Translations under genes and position numbers: made by a program | The notes under the pieces: generated by a model | The model's input: the letters and a program-made list of their open reading frames with translations, nothing else | The model's database searches: none | Told to the model about the DNA's origin: nothing | Shown: piece after piece, positions 34,055-42,165 of the stretch | Layout: the number at the start of each line of letters is the position of its first letter | Numbering within the stretch: position 1 is the stretch's first letter | Assembly (NCBI GenBank): GCA_938042055.1 | Contig: CALIRX010000007.1 | Coordinates: 1 to 45,964, forward strand | Length of the DNA stretch: 45,964 nucleotides | Reading direction: 5' to 3' | Origin: an uncultured Candidatus Saccharibacteria bacterium | GTDB lineage: Bacteria > Patescibacteriota > Saccharimonadia > Saccharimonadales > Saccharimonadaceae

Positions 34055-35180
34055 GATAATGTTCCTTCCATGATTTATCAACTATATTTTTTATCGCTTT
34101 ATGGAAAATTGCAGCTGAAAATTCGTTAGCTGTGGCTGAGATTTTTGTAGGTGAAACTTTTTTTCCTGGAAGTTTATCTAAGGTTTTTATCAATGAAGAA
34201 TCTGTTTGCTCAGAAAAGAACCAGCCGTTTTTCTCAGATTTTATATAATCAAGTGCGCCGCCGGCTTCATACGCAACCACTGGAATGCCAGATGCCAACG
34301 CTTCGACTGGCGCGATTCCAAAATCTTCGTGTGAACAAAAAATAAACAAATCTGCTTTTTTAATATATTTTTCTCGTGTGGCATTATCGACGAATCCTAA
34401 GAAATTAGTATGTTTATCAGCAATATTTTTTAGATTATCAACGTCTGGACCTTTCCCAATAATATCTAATTGCCAGCCAAGTTTCTGACAAGCTTTAATA
34501 GCAATATCAAGTCGTTTCATCGGTACAATTCGCCCCCAAATCAGACAGCGAGGTTTTTTGGGGATGGACGTTTGCTTGCGATTCTTGGCAAGCGGCGAAA
34601 AGCTCGACACGTCAATTGGCGGAAAAATAACCGTACTTTTTCGTTGGTAAAACTCTTCAATATCAGCCTGAATCCCCGTAGAGTTGGCGATAAAAACATC
34701 AACTTGCTGAGCGGCATTGAAATCTCGTTTTTTCAGTGGTCGAACTAGGGTTTTTAAGCCTAGGCGTGCCAGCCATTGTGGGCGAAAACTTGGTCGTTTG
34801 ATATATTCGTCGTAATGTCGCCAATAAAAATGCGTTGGCGTGTGGCAATAACAAATATGAAGTTGATCTGGTCTGGATTTGCGGACGAATTTTGCCTCAC
34901 CATTTCCTGAGCTGGAGATGATAATGTCAAATTCGCTAAGATCAAGCTTAGCGAACCACCACTGTCTAAGAAGTGGTAGCAATCGTCGAATTTTTGAAAA
35001 TGGCCATCGCTGTAAATAGCCAGTAACGACTTTATTATCTAATCTTTCTCGCCATTCGTCGCTACAAAAAGAAGTGTAAATTGGCGCATCTGGGTACAAT
35101 TTGTGAATTTCCAAAACGACCTTTTCGGCTCCGCCGCCGTAAATCCAATCATGAACTATGGCAATTTTTGGCTTACTCAT
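34038..35180 (-). CDS. GT4 family glycosyltransferase (WbaZ-like)
   Basis: 380 residues: IVHDWIYGGGAEKVVLEIH at the start, CYCHTPTHFYWRHYDEYI in the acceptor domain, GRIVPMKRLDIAIKA near 225-239 and FCSHEDFGIAPVEALASG as the GT4 glutamate region. The HDW...GGAEKV pattern is common in WbaZ-type mannosyltransferases. The ATG overlaps the WbaP stop by one base, and the gene overlaps the next GT4. Confidence 0.88.
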   Translation of the reverse strand: MSKPKIAIVHDWIYGGGAEKVVLEIHKLYPDAPIYTSFCSDEWRERLDNKVVTGYLQRWPFSKIRRLLPLLRQWWFAKLDLSEFDIIISSSGNGEAKFVRKSRPDQLHICYCHTPTHFYWRHYDEYIKRPSFRPQWLARLGLKTLVRPLKKRDFNAAQQVDVFIANSTGIQADIEEFYQRKSTVIFPPIDVSSFSPLAKNRKQTSIPKKPRCLIWGRIVPMKRLDIAIKACQKLGWQLDIIGKGPDVDNLKNIADKHTNFLGFVDNATREKYIKKADLFIFCSHEDFGIAPVEALASGIPVVAYEAGGALDYIKSEKNGWFFSEQTDSSLIKTLDKLPGKKVSPTKISATANEFSAAIFHKAIKNIVDKSWKEHYRENRN

Positions 35181-36601
35181 TAATTATCTTTCTGGAAAAT
35201 AACCAAGCAGGTTTTTAATAAAATCGTGATGTCCATCCAAAGACTCCAGTTCTGGACGTAATATAAGTCAATTCGTCGCCGTTCTTCAAAGCTAATACTG
35301 CGCCTGCCAGATACTACTGCAAGTCCAGTGAGTCCTGATTTGACCGCTAATAAAACGTGTTTTTTGTCGTATGCGCTTAATTCGTGCGGTACCAGCGCTC
35401 GCGGTCCGACCAGGCTGATATCTCCTTTAACGACGTTGAATAATTGTGGCAATTCATCAAGACTAAAGCGACGAATAAATCGACCAACTGGCGTCACGCG
35501 AAAATCATGATCAAGCTTGTCGCCGTTTTTACGGTATTCTTCGATTAGCTCAGGCTTACCGACCATTCGAAACACTTCTTCGTCAGTTTTGCCGTCAAAC
35601 TTTGCATAATGCGAGCGGAACTTATAGACCTTAAACGGTCGATTGTAACGAGTGAGGCGTTTTTGCTGTTTGCCGTGCATTAAAATCGGTCCCGCTGGGT
35701 CGCTGATTTTTACGGCAATTGCCACCAAAAGCATAATTGGCGAGGCGATGATAATTCCAATTGTCCCGCCTACAATGTCCATAATTCGCTTAACAATTCG
35801 CCCATAGCCCATTAACGGCGTCGGATGAGTGTGAATTAGCGGCACGGAGTCGATGATATCAATAGTGTGTTTGGTGGTCATAATTCCGTCGAATTCCGGC
35901 GCTTGATAAAAATCCAGATAATGTTTCTGGGCAATTTGATAATGTTCGCTAACGTTTTTTGAGTCGGTTTGGATAATAACATCAATTTTATCCATGGTGA
36001 GCGCCGATTCTAATGACGAGCGTCGAAGCTTTTTTAATTCAATAGGAATGAACTGGGTTTGCGCAACAATTCCGCTAATCTTAAAGCCAGTTAACGGATT
36101 AGTTTCTATAAAATCAGCCAAAACGTGAGTTAAGTCACAATTGCCAATTAGTATAACACGGCGCGCACCTAAACCGCGTTTTAATAGTTTCAGACGAACA
36201 ATATTGGCGGCGCTGCGGAAAATCATTAGTAAGATGAAGCCAATTCCAGTGGCGTAAACCGCGACAAGTTTGGCTGGGAATAGTGGGGTATTAGTAAAGA
36301 ACGCCACGGAAATCATAATCATAATTCCAGTTATTGACGCCAAAAGTATTTGTCCGAAGTTTCGCAACGGGTGTGTGTAAACCTCTCGGTCGTATAAGCC
36401 AAAGAAGTAGAACATTACAATCCACAACGGCAACGTCATAAAAATTGAGGTAATAAAATCTATGGCATTGATGCTGATATGGAATGGTCTAGGATCCAGG
36501 GAGATTCGCAAAATATAGGCAATAGTAAATGCACTTAATAAAGCTAAGATATCAAGAACGACCAGAGCAATTTTGAAGTAAAAATCAGACTTTTTCCGCA
36601 T
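35180..36601 (-). CDS. Undecaprenyl-phosphate sugar phosphotransferase (WbaP/WcaJ type)
   Basis: 473 residues: about four N-terminal helices (12-130), a cytoplasmic CoA-binding-like domain (VILIGNCDLTHVLADFI), one more hydrophobic segment near 275-298 and the catalytic bacterial sugar transferase domain to the end, with KVYKFRSHY, RRFSLDELPQLFNVVKGDISLVGPR and GLTGLAVVSGR. It transfers a sugar-1-phosphate to undecaprenyl phosphate and so starts a repeat unit. It overlaps the ligase gene by 17 bases and the next GT4 by one base. Confidence 0.93.
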   Translation of the reverse strand: MRKKSDFYFKIALVVLDILALLSAFTIAYILRISLDPRPFHISINAIDFITSIFMTLPLWIVMFYFFGLYDREVYTHPLRNFGQILLASITGIMIMISVAFFTNTPLFPAKLVAVYATGIGFILLMIFRSAANIVRLKLLKRGLGARRVILIGNCDLTHVLADFIETNPLTGFKISGIVAQTQFIPIELKKLRRSSLESALTMDKIDVIIQTDSKNVSEHYQIAQKHYLDFYQAPEFDGIMTTKHTIDIIDSVPLIHTHPTPLMGYGRIVKRIMDIVGGTIGIIIASPIMLLVAIAVKISDPAGPILMHGKQQKRLTRYNRPFKVYKFRSHYAKFDGKTDEEVFRMVGKPELIEEYRKNGDKLDHDFRVTPVGRFIRRFSLDELPQLFNVVKGDISLVGPRALVPHELSAYDKKHVLLAVKSGLTGLAVVSGRRSISFEERRRIDLYYVQNWSLWMDITILLKTCLVIFQKDN

Positions 36602-37982
36602 AATCTCTGGGGTAATTATACAAAAATATGCCGATTATAGCAAAACAATGAATCGTATTTATAAAACTGCCAAAAAACCAGAAATGCACAAACATCGCTA
36701 TGGCTAGAGATAAGATAAATTGAGCTTTAATTTTACGGATATTTTTTATGGCGAAAAATATAATTGTCAACGGGACAATTAGAAGGACGAATAGCCCGAT
36801 GATCCCTAAGCCGCTGAGTAATAATATGTAAAAAACGTAGACTGTTTGGTCTGCTGGGACGTTTATATAAAAATGTTTTTGGATGAAATTACCGAGGTTG
36901 CCGAGTCCAACGCCAAAGAAGAATGTTCGTGGCGATGACAGCCAAGATTTTATAGCTAAGTCACTGGCGCTGAGTCTGTCATTGGCGGAAGCTTCAACGA
37001 AACCGGCAGGCTGGAAAGAATTGTTGCTTGGTGGAACGTTTTCGGCGGGTTTTGGCGACGGATTTTTGGTGATGGATTTTTGCGGAATCTTAATTTTCCC
37101 GAGAGATAATTGATCGACCATACTGACGAAGGTATTGTGCGCAATGAAGGGCGTGTTGGCGTATCTAATGTTGGCTGATGAGAATAATAAGATGAATCCG
37201 AGTAATAATCCAGCGAAGATGATTGGAAGCTTTTTACGGATAAAAGATGTGTCAATTCGTTTTACAAAAGCGATTATAAATAAGGCTGTGATGGCGATAA
37301 AAATTGCTAAAAATCCGCCACGGGAAAATGTTAAAGATATGGCGAGAGTTGTGAAAAATAGGCTAAATTTGGCTAGGCGAGATTTTGATTGAAAGAGCGC
37401 AAGGAAAAATGCTGGAAGTAGAGAATTGGCGAAGAACTGAGGTTCGGCGGCGAATAAATTGATTCGCGGAAATCCAAAAACGTTGGCTTTACAACCAGCA
37501 CAAAGCGTACCAAATCCTGTTGGCTCAAAAGTGGCGACGATGAGCTGAATGATTGCTAAAATCCCAAAAACTAGACCGCTCCATAATCCGACATTGATGA
37601 GTTTGCGTTTTTCTGATTTTGACAATTCGCCGTAAATTAAGCCAGCGGATAATCCGACGGCGAGTAAGAATAATAGCGATAATGAATATAACGCGGTGCG
37701 TAGGCGTGCTTCTGCGAAAAATACGCCGACGACGATGGCGATAAAAATTGCTAAAAATCCGCCGATCAGCCATCGGTTTTTCAGTAATTCTTGGCGTTTT
37801 TTAAGTAGTAGTGGCAAGGAAAATAACAATAGGCTTACAGCAACGATTTGATATAATCCTACGCGTAGTGATGGGAAATCCAGAATTGATAAGCCGACAC
37901 TGGGATGCAGGGCGAAGCCGCCGCCAAAAATAACAATAGTCAATATCCAGAATCGAACGTCGTTAATGTATTTTTTTGCCAT
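36585..37982 (-). CDS. O-antigen ligase/polymerase family membrane protein
   Basis: 465 residues with about 12 hydrophobic segments and the Wzy_C/WaaL-type central region (FSRGGFLAIFIAI) followed by a large extracytoplasmic loop (about 270-355, Pro/Ser-rich). In a cell without LPS it is more likely a polymerase or a transferase that hands the glycan to a lipid, wall or protein acceptor. First gene of a four-gene minus-strand operon. No Shine-Dalgarno sequence; TATACT lies six bases before its ATG. Confidence 0.83.
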   Translation of the reverse strand: MAKKYINDVRFWILTIVIFGGGFALHPSVGLSILDFPSLRVGLYQIVAVSLLLFSLPLLLKKRQELLKNRWLIGGFLAIFIAIVVGVFFAEARLRTALYSLSLLFLLAVGLSAGLIYGELSKSEKRKLINVGLWSGLVFGILAIIQLIVATFEPTGFGTLCAGCKANVFGFPRINLFAAEPQFFANSLLPAFFLALFQSKSRLAKFSLFFTTLAISLTFSRGGFLAIFIAITALFIIAFVKRIDTSFIRKKLPIIFAGLLLGFILLFSSANIRYANTPFIAHNTFVSMVDQLSLGKIKIPQKSITKNPSPKPAENVPPSNNSFQPAGFVEASANDRLSASDLAIKSWLSSPRTFFFGVGLGNLGNFIQKHFYINVPADQTVYVFYILLLSGLGIIGLFVLLIVPLTIIFFAIKNIRKIKAQFILSLAIAMFVHFWFFGSFINTIHCFAIIGIFLYNYPRDYAEKV

Positions 37983-37987
37983 ATTTT

Positions 37988-38011
37988 AAGTATAGCGTAT
38001 GGTGTATACTT
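37988..38011. promoter_or_regulatory. Symmetric divergent promoter: two -10 boxes in a 7+10+7 inverted repeat
   Basis: AAGTATA (37988-37994) and TATACTT (38005-38011) are a perfect inverted repeat with a 10-base spacer. Each arm is a TATACT -10 box, and each stands exactly six bases from an ATG: 37982 on the minus strand and 38017 on the plus strand. The repeat could also be an operator of the LexA-like product. Confidence 0.6.
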
Positions 38012-38016
38012 TAGAT

Positions 38017-38349
38017 ATGAAACTGACGAAAAAGCAAAAAATAATGTTGGATTTTATCGATGGATTTATAAAGGGCAATGGCTATAGTCCGACGCTTCGG
38101 GAAATTATGCGCGCCTTGGGGTATAAATCGGTGTCGACGGTAGCAAAACACGTTGATAATTTGGTGGCTGCGGGATTTTTGGAGAAGCAGGACGGCGAAG
38201 TTAGGTCTTTGACGCTGAGCAGTGAGAAAAAAGAAGTTTGGTGGCAAAATTTAGCGAAAGAAATTAAGAAGAGAGAAGCTGAAGAAGACGAAAAATCACG
38301 CTCGGAAGTGGAGATTTTAAAAAAAGCATTGGAAATTGTCCGCCAGTAA
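38017..38349 (+). CDS. LexA-like winged-helix protein without protease domain
   Basis: 110 residues from the ATG at 38017; the ATG at 37999 lies within the promoter and would add six residues not typical of the family. Residues 1-62 match the LexA DNA-binding domain (LTKKQKIMLDFIDGFIKGNG, SPTLREIMRALGYKSVSTV, GFLEKQDGEVRSLTL). Instead of the S24 self-cleaving peptidase, a charged helical segment (75-110) follows, likely a coiled coil for dimerisation. It therefore cannot be inactivated by RecA-driven autocleavage. Divergent from the ligase operon, which it may regulate. Confidence 0.8.
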   Translation: MKLTKKQKIMLDFIDGFIKGNGYSPTLREIMRALGYKSVSTVAKHVDNLVAAGFLEKQDGEVRSLTLSSEKKEVWWQNLAKEIKKREAEEDEKSRSEVEILKKALEIVRQ

Positions 38350-38350
38350 C

Positions 38351-38379
38351 TTTACAACTATTCAAAAACTCGCTATAAT
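38351..38379 (+). promoter_or_regulatory. tRNA-Asn promoter
   Basis: TTTACA at 38351-38356, 17 bases, TATAAT at 38374-38379; the tRNA begins 11 bases later. Confidence 0.75.
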
Positions 38380-38390
38380 ACAACACATAT

Positions 38391-38465
38391 TCCGGGGTAG
38401 CTCAGCGGTAGAGCGGTTGGCTGTTAACCAATAGGCCGCGGGTTCGAACCCCGCCCCCGGAGCCA
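38391..38465 (+). tRNA. tRNA-Asn(GTT)
   Basis: A full cloverleaf can be drawn: acceptor arms TCCGGGG (38391-38397) and CCCCGGA (38455-38461), D arm GCTC..GAGC, anticodon stem TTGGC/ACCAA-type with loop CTGTTAA and anticodon GTT, T arm GCGGG TTCGAAC CCCGC, discriminator G at 38462 and an encoded CCA at 38463-38465. A promoter precedes it and a terminator follows, so it is a single-gene unit. Confidence 0.95.
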
Positions 38466-38476
38466 AATCGAATTTT

Positions 38477-38509
38477 AAGACCTCAACAAGTATAGCTGAG
38501 GTCTTTTTT
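38477..38509 (+). terminator. Intrinsic terminator after tRNA-Asn
   Basis: AAGACCTCA (38477-38485) pairs with TGAGGTCTT (38497-38505), followed by a T run. Confidence 0.85.
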
Positions 38510-38557
38510 ATTGTTTTTGCAGTTATATATTTCTAATAACGCGGAATAGGTGAGATA

Positions 38558-38944
38558 ATGATAGCTATGAATAATACTTATTGCGATGGTATGTGGGCTA
38601 GATTTCTTTCTAGTCAATGTTTACGGGATGATTTTAAGAGCAGCCCAAGGAGTAATGATTTAAAGGATATTTTTAACTTTGCTAGTAGTTCGGCGGAGAG
38701 CGCTGAAGATTTTGAGCGGCGATTTCCGGTGATTGCGCATATTGATCTTTATAGACATACTGCTGTAGACGGCTACTCATATGTTCGGCTGGTAGAAAAT
38801 GAATTGCCAGAGATACGAAAGTTAGCGGAAGAGAGGCGAGAGGCTGATATCGTCATGCAAATAGATGATTTGATGAGGTTTATAGAGTTGGGTGTTAATG
38901 GCGCAGATGGCGATGTAGTTTTATTAGTCTTTGATGGTATGTAA
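38558..38944 (+). CDS. Small protein of unknown function
   Basis: 128 residues, acidic, no signal peptide or membrane segment, with Asp/Glu-rich helices (ENELPEIRKLAEERREADIV). AGGTGA precedes the ATG at normal spacing. I do not recognise a family. It stands alone between the tRNA and the GT2-GT39 fusion, with about 65 bases of non-coding sequence on the downstream side. Real coding is likely from length, Shine-Dalgarno sequence and protein-like composition, but not certain. Confidence 0.55.
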   Translation: MIAMNNTYCDGMWARFLSSQCLRDDFKSSPRSNDLKDIFNFASSSAESAEDFERRFPVIAHIDLYRHTAVDGYSYVRLVENELPEIRKLAEERREADIVMQIDDLMRFIELGVNGADGDVVLLVFDGM

Positions 38945-38996
38945 ACACTCTGAAATATTTGCAGATGTCTTAAAGCATTTTTACAGAACGCTTGTT

Positions 38997-39002
38997 TATA
39001 GT
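38997..39002 (+). promoter_or_regulatory. -10 box of the GT2-GT39 gene
   Basis: TATAGT ends seven bases before the ATG at 39010, and there is no Shine-Dalgarno sequence. Supports the ATG rather than the upstream TTG at 38992 as the start. Confidence 0.45.
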
Positions 39003-39009
39003 GGTTTGC

Positions 39010-41640
39010 ATGAGAGCAATAACCACACCCCAGCCATTAGCTAGGTCGCGACTTATTACGTCCGATTCTAGTCCATCGCCGTTTCGAGCGATAGTTAATC
39101 CATTTGTCGACATAGTCGTCGTGCCGGTGCTGAACGAGGAGAAAATTCTTCAAAGCAGCATTGAAACGCTTGACGAATACATGATGGAAAATTTGCCATA
39201 TCGTTATCAGATAACAATTGCAGATAATGGTAGCCAAGATAACACCTTAAAAATAGCGAAAAGCTTGGCGCAAAACCATCAATCAGTTCGTGCCGTAAGG
39301 CTGGCTGAACGCGGTCGCGGGCGAGCATTAAAGCAGGTTTGGCAAAGCAGTCAGGCGGATATCCTGACATATATGGATGTCGATTTATCCACTAGTTTGG
39401 ATGATTTTCTGCCGATGATTCAGCCGCTTGTGGCGGGCGAAGCTGGCGTGGGGATCGGTTCTCGATTGATGAAAAAATCAAAGACCAGCCGCGGTTTTAA
39501 GCGGGAGTTTATTTCACGGTGTTATAACAAGATTATCAAATTGACGTCGCGGACCAAATTTAGCGATGCGCAATGTGGATTCAAGGCAGTTCGTCGCGAT
39601 GTAGCGAAGAGATTTTTGCCAAAAATTAAGGACAATGAATGGTTCTTCGACACAGAGCTTTTGATTAAAACGGAGCGCGCGGGCGTGCCGATTCACGAGC
39701 AACCCGTTACTTGGATTGAAGATACTGATAGTCGTGTGAAGATTGTAAAAACTGCGATCGATGATTTAAAAGGACTTCATCGAGTTAATAAGGAATTGGA
39801 CAATCGTTCGTGGCTTGAGAAAATGGCTCTTCCGATATTACTGATTGCGACGGGTGCGTTGTATATGTTTGGCGCGATGCATAATGGCATGGCGAACAGT
39901 TATTACGCGGCGGCGGTGCAGGCAGCAAGCCAAAGTTGGACGGCGTGGCTGTTTGGTAGTTTGGACGCGGCGAATTATGTTTCAATCGACAAGCCTCCGC
40001 TGGCGACGATGATAATGGGACTTAGCGCTCGACTGTTTGGTTTTTTCAGCTTTTCAATGTTACTACCAAGCGTATTAGCGGGCGTTGGTTCGGTTTGGCT
40101 GTTGTATTCGGCAGTGAAACGACAATTCGGCTTTACCAGCGCGATGATTTCTGCAGTCACATTAATGCTAACTCCTGTTGCGGCGTTGATGTTCGGATTT
40201 AATAATCCAGATGCTATCTTGACATTTATGCTCACCGCCAGCGGTTACGCATTTCTCAGGTCGTTAGAAGGTAGGCGTCCGCTTTTATGGCTTGGTCTGG
40301 CGGGGTTGTTTACGGGACTAGCGTTTAACACGAAAATGCTCCAGGGCTTGATGGTTTTGCCTGCGATGGTAATTGTCTATCTAGCGTTCGCCAAGCCGCC
40401 AATTGTTACGCGATTTCTACATTTGATGTTTGCGGGCGTAATTACGACGGTGTCGACTTTATGGTGGAGCGTGCTTGTTTGGCTGACGCCGTCTGGCAAT
40501 CGACCGTGGGTTGGTAGTACGAATGACAATAGTATTTGGAGTTTGATTTTTGGCTATAACGGTTTTGGTCGACTATTGGGAAACCGCGGCGGCGGAGGTG
40601 GTGGAATGGCAATGGCAAGCCCTGGCGGAATGGGTGGCGCTCCCAGTGGCGGTCACGGTCCTGGAGGTACTGGATTTGGCGGGCAAACGGGAATATTTAG
40701 GATATTTAATAACGATTTTGGACCGAACATTGCATGGTTGTTAGTCTTAGCATTAGCGAGCGGCGGACTGCTCTTATGGATTTTACGCAAGACTACGCGG
40801 ACTAATCGCGGGCGAGCAGCGGCGATATTCTGGATGCTTTGGCTGATCATTCACATCGTAATATTTAGCATGACTAGCGGCGTGATTCATCCGTACTACG
40901 TGGTGGTTATGGCACCGGCTGTCGCGGCTCTGGTTGGGATTGGCGCGCCGTTTCTGTGGGGTGCGTACGTCAGACGAAAGTCGTATGCTTGGATTTTACC
41001 GATGTTGGTCGGCGTAACGGCGGCGATTGCGATAATTATCCTTAGCTACGCTGGTACGATGACTTGGCTAATGTGGACGGTTGGTATTCTGGGAGCTATC
41101 GGTATGACGGGACTATTGGTCAATTTGTATATGCCGAAACGTTGGCTTCAGAACTTGGCAATTGTCACCTCTGTGGCTGCATGTATGGTCGCTCCAGTTA
41201 TTTACACATTGTCGACCGTCAACGTCACGCATACGGGCAGCATTCCGACGGCTGGTCCGAACTCAACAGCGATGCAGGGAAGTAATAATGAAAAATCTCA
41301 GGCAGACAGCACGTTGGTTCAGTATCTTTTACAAAACCAAAATGGTGCAACTTGGTTAGTGGCAGTGGATAGCGCCAATGAATCGGCGGCAATTCAGCTA
41401 ACCAGCGGTCAACCGGTCATGGCAATTGGTGGCTTTAACGGCAGCGACACGCCACTCACGCTTGAACAATTTAAGCAATTGGTGGCGGATGGTAAATTGA
41501 AATATTATGCCGCTAGCTCACACGGTCATGGCGGTGGTCCAAATGGCGGAAATAGCGAAATCACAAATTGGATTAAGAAAAACGGTAAAGTCGTTAATTA
41601 TGGAGGTAGTGATGTAACATTATACGAACTGTCTGCATAG
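39010..41640 (+). CDS. Fused GT2 glycosyltransferase and GT39-type membrane mannosyltransferase
   Basis: 876 residues. The first 260 are a GT2 domain of polyprenyl-phosphate sugar synthase type (VVPVLNEEKILQSSI, YMDVDLSTSLDDF as DxD, DAQCGFKAVRRDV). From about 280 a GT-C polytopic domain with 10 or more helices follows, with SIDKPPLATMIMGL in the first large loop as in PMT/ArnT-like GT39 enzymes. A glycine-rich stretch at about 525-560 sits in an outer loop, then a soluble C-terminal domain (about 740-876). One protein could make a lipid-linked sugar inside and use it outside. In Bacillus subtilis similar GT2 and GT39 enzymes are separate neighbours (ykcC, ykcB), so this looks like their fusion. 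Confidence 0.85.
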   Translation: MRAITTPQPLARSRLITSDSSPSPFRAIVNPFVDIVVVPVLNEEKILQSSIETLDEYMMENLPYRYQITIADNGSQDNTLKIAKSLAQNHQSVRAVRLAERGRGRALKQVWQSSQADILTYMDVDLSTSLDDFLPMIQPLVAGEAGVGIGSRLMKKSKTSRGFKREFISRCYNKIIKLTSRTKFSDAQCGFKAVRRDVAKRFLPKIKDNEWFFDTELLIKTERAGVPIHEQPVTWIEDTDSRVKIVKTAIDDLKGLHRVNKELDNRSWLEKMALPILLIATGALYMFGAMHNGMANSYYAAAVQAASQSWTAWLFGSLDAANYVSIDKPPLATMIMGLSARLFGFFSFSMLLPSVLAGVGSVWLLYSAVKRQFGFTSAMISAVTLMLTPVAALMFGFNNPDAILTFMLTASGYAFLRSLEGRRPLLWLGLAGLFTGLAFNTKMLQGLMVLPAMVIVYLAFAKPPIVTRFLHLMFAGVITTVSTLWWSVLVWLTPSGNRPWVGSTNDNSIWSLIFGYNGFGRLLGNRGGGGGGMAMASPGGMGGAPSGGHGPGGTGFGGQTGIFRIFNNDFGPNIAWLLVLALASGGLLLWILRKTTRTNRGRAAAIFWMLWLIIHIVIFSMTSGVIHPYYVVVMAPAVAALVGIGAPFLWGAYVRRKSYAWILPMLVGVTAAIAIIILSYAGTMTWLMWTVGILGAIGMTGLLVNLYMPKRWLQNLAIVTSVAACMVAPVIYTLSTVNVTHTGSIPTAGPNSTAMQGSNNEKSQADSTLVQYLLQNQNGATWLVAVDSANESAAIQLTSGQPVMAIGGFNGSDTPLTLEQFKQLVADGKLKYYAASSHGHGGGPNGGNSEITNWIKKNGKVVNYGGSDVTLYELSA

Positions 41641-41669
41641 GAAATAAATTTAACCAAAGGAGAAATATT

Positions 41670-42101
41670 ATGAGAAAATTAGATCAAGAATCTCAAACAA
41701 CACCAGAAAATATCTTTAACAATTCGGAATACGCCTCGAACGAAAAACGCTCAATTAGCGTCGGCGCGGCAATGGGAATAGCAATTGGCGGCGTGGTTTT
41801 GTGCGGACTGGGATTTGTTGCGGGTATGCAAGTTGGCGGCTCAAGCGGAAGCCAAATGAGCGGGCAAGCTGGCGGTCCTCCAGGAATGAGCCAATCTCAA
41901 GGCGGTCCTGGCGGATCTAGGCAGCAATCTGGCGGAAATGGCAGTACGTCTCAAGCTCAATCTGGTCAATCGGGACAATCGGGTTCATCTTCAACTGGAC
42001 AAACTCCGTCAGCTCAAAATAGCACAGCCAACACGCCGCCATCAGACGCTTCACAGTCTGGCGTGGCACCGCAACCAACTTCTCAATCCTCTCGACAATA
42101 A
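41670..42101 (+). CDS. Single-pass membrane protein with Gly/Ser/Gln-rich tail
   Basis: 143 residues: polar N-terminus, one helix at about 28-52 (IGGVVLCGLGFVAGMQVGG), then 90 residues almost entirely of Gly, Ser, Gln, Pro and Thr. AAGGAG precedes the ATG. It follows the GT2-GT39 fusion by 29 bases, probably in one operon. The tail, like the Gly-rich loop in the fusion, may be a substrate for O-glycosylation by the GT39 domain; this is inference from composition and neighbourhood. Confidence 0.7.
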   Translation: MRKLDQESQTTPENIFNNSEYASNEKRSISVGAAMGIAIGGVVLCGLGFVAGMQVGGSSGSQMSGQAGGPPGMSQSQGGPGGSRQQSGGNGSTSQAQSGQSGQSGSSSTGQTPSAQNSTANTPPSDASQSGVAPQPTSQSSRQ

Positions 42102-42119
42102 AAACCAACTTCTCAATAA

Positions 42120-42152
42120 AAAATTACCACCTCATCACGGGGTGGTAATTTT
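42120..42152. terminator. Bidirectional terminator
   Basis: AAAATTACCACC (42120-42131) pairs with GGTGGTAATTTT (42141-42152). The A/T ends provide a T run on each strand. It lies between the convergent Gly-rich membrane protein and the first GH16 gene. Confidence 0.85.
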
Positions 42153-42165
42153 ATGTAGTTGCAGG

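Noticed and set aside
38391..38465. tRNA-Asn as the attachment site of an integrated element
   Set aside because: No integrase and no repeated 3' end of the tRNA were seen downstream within the window.
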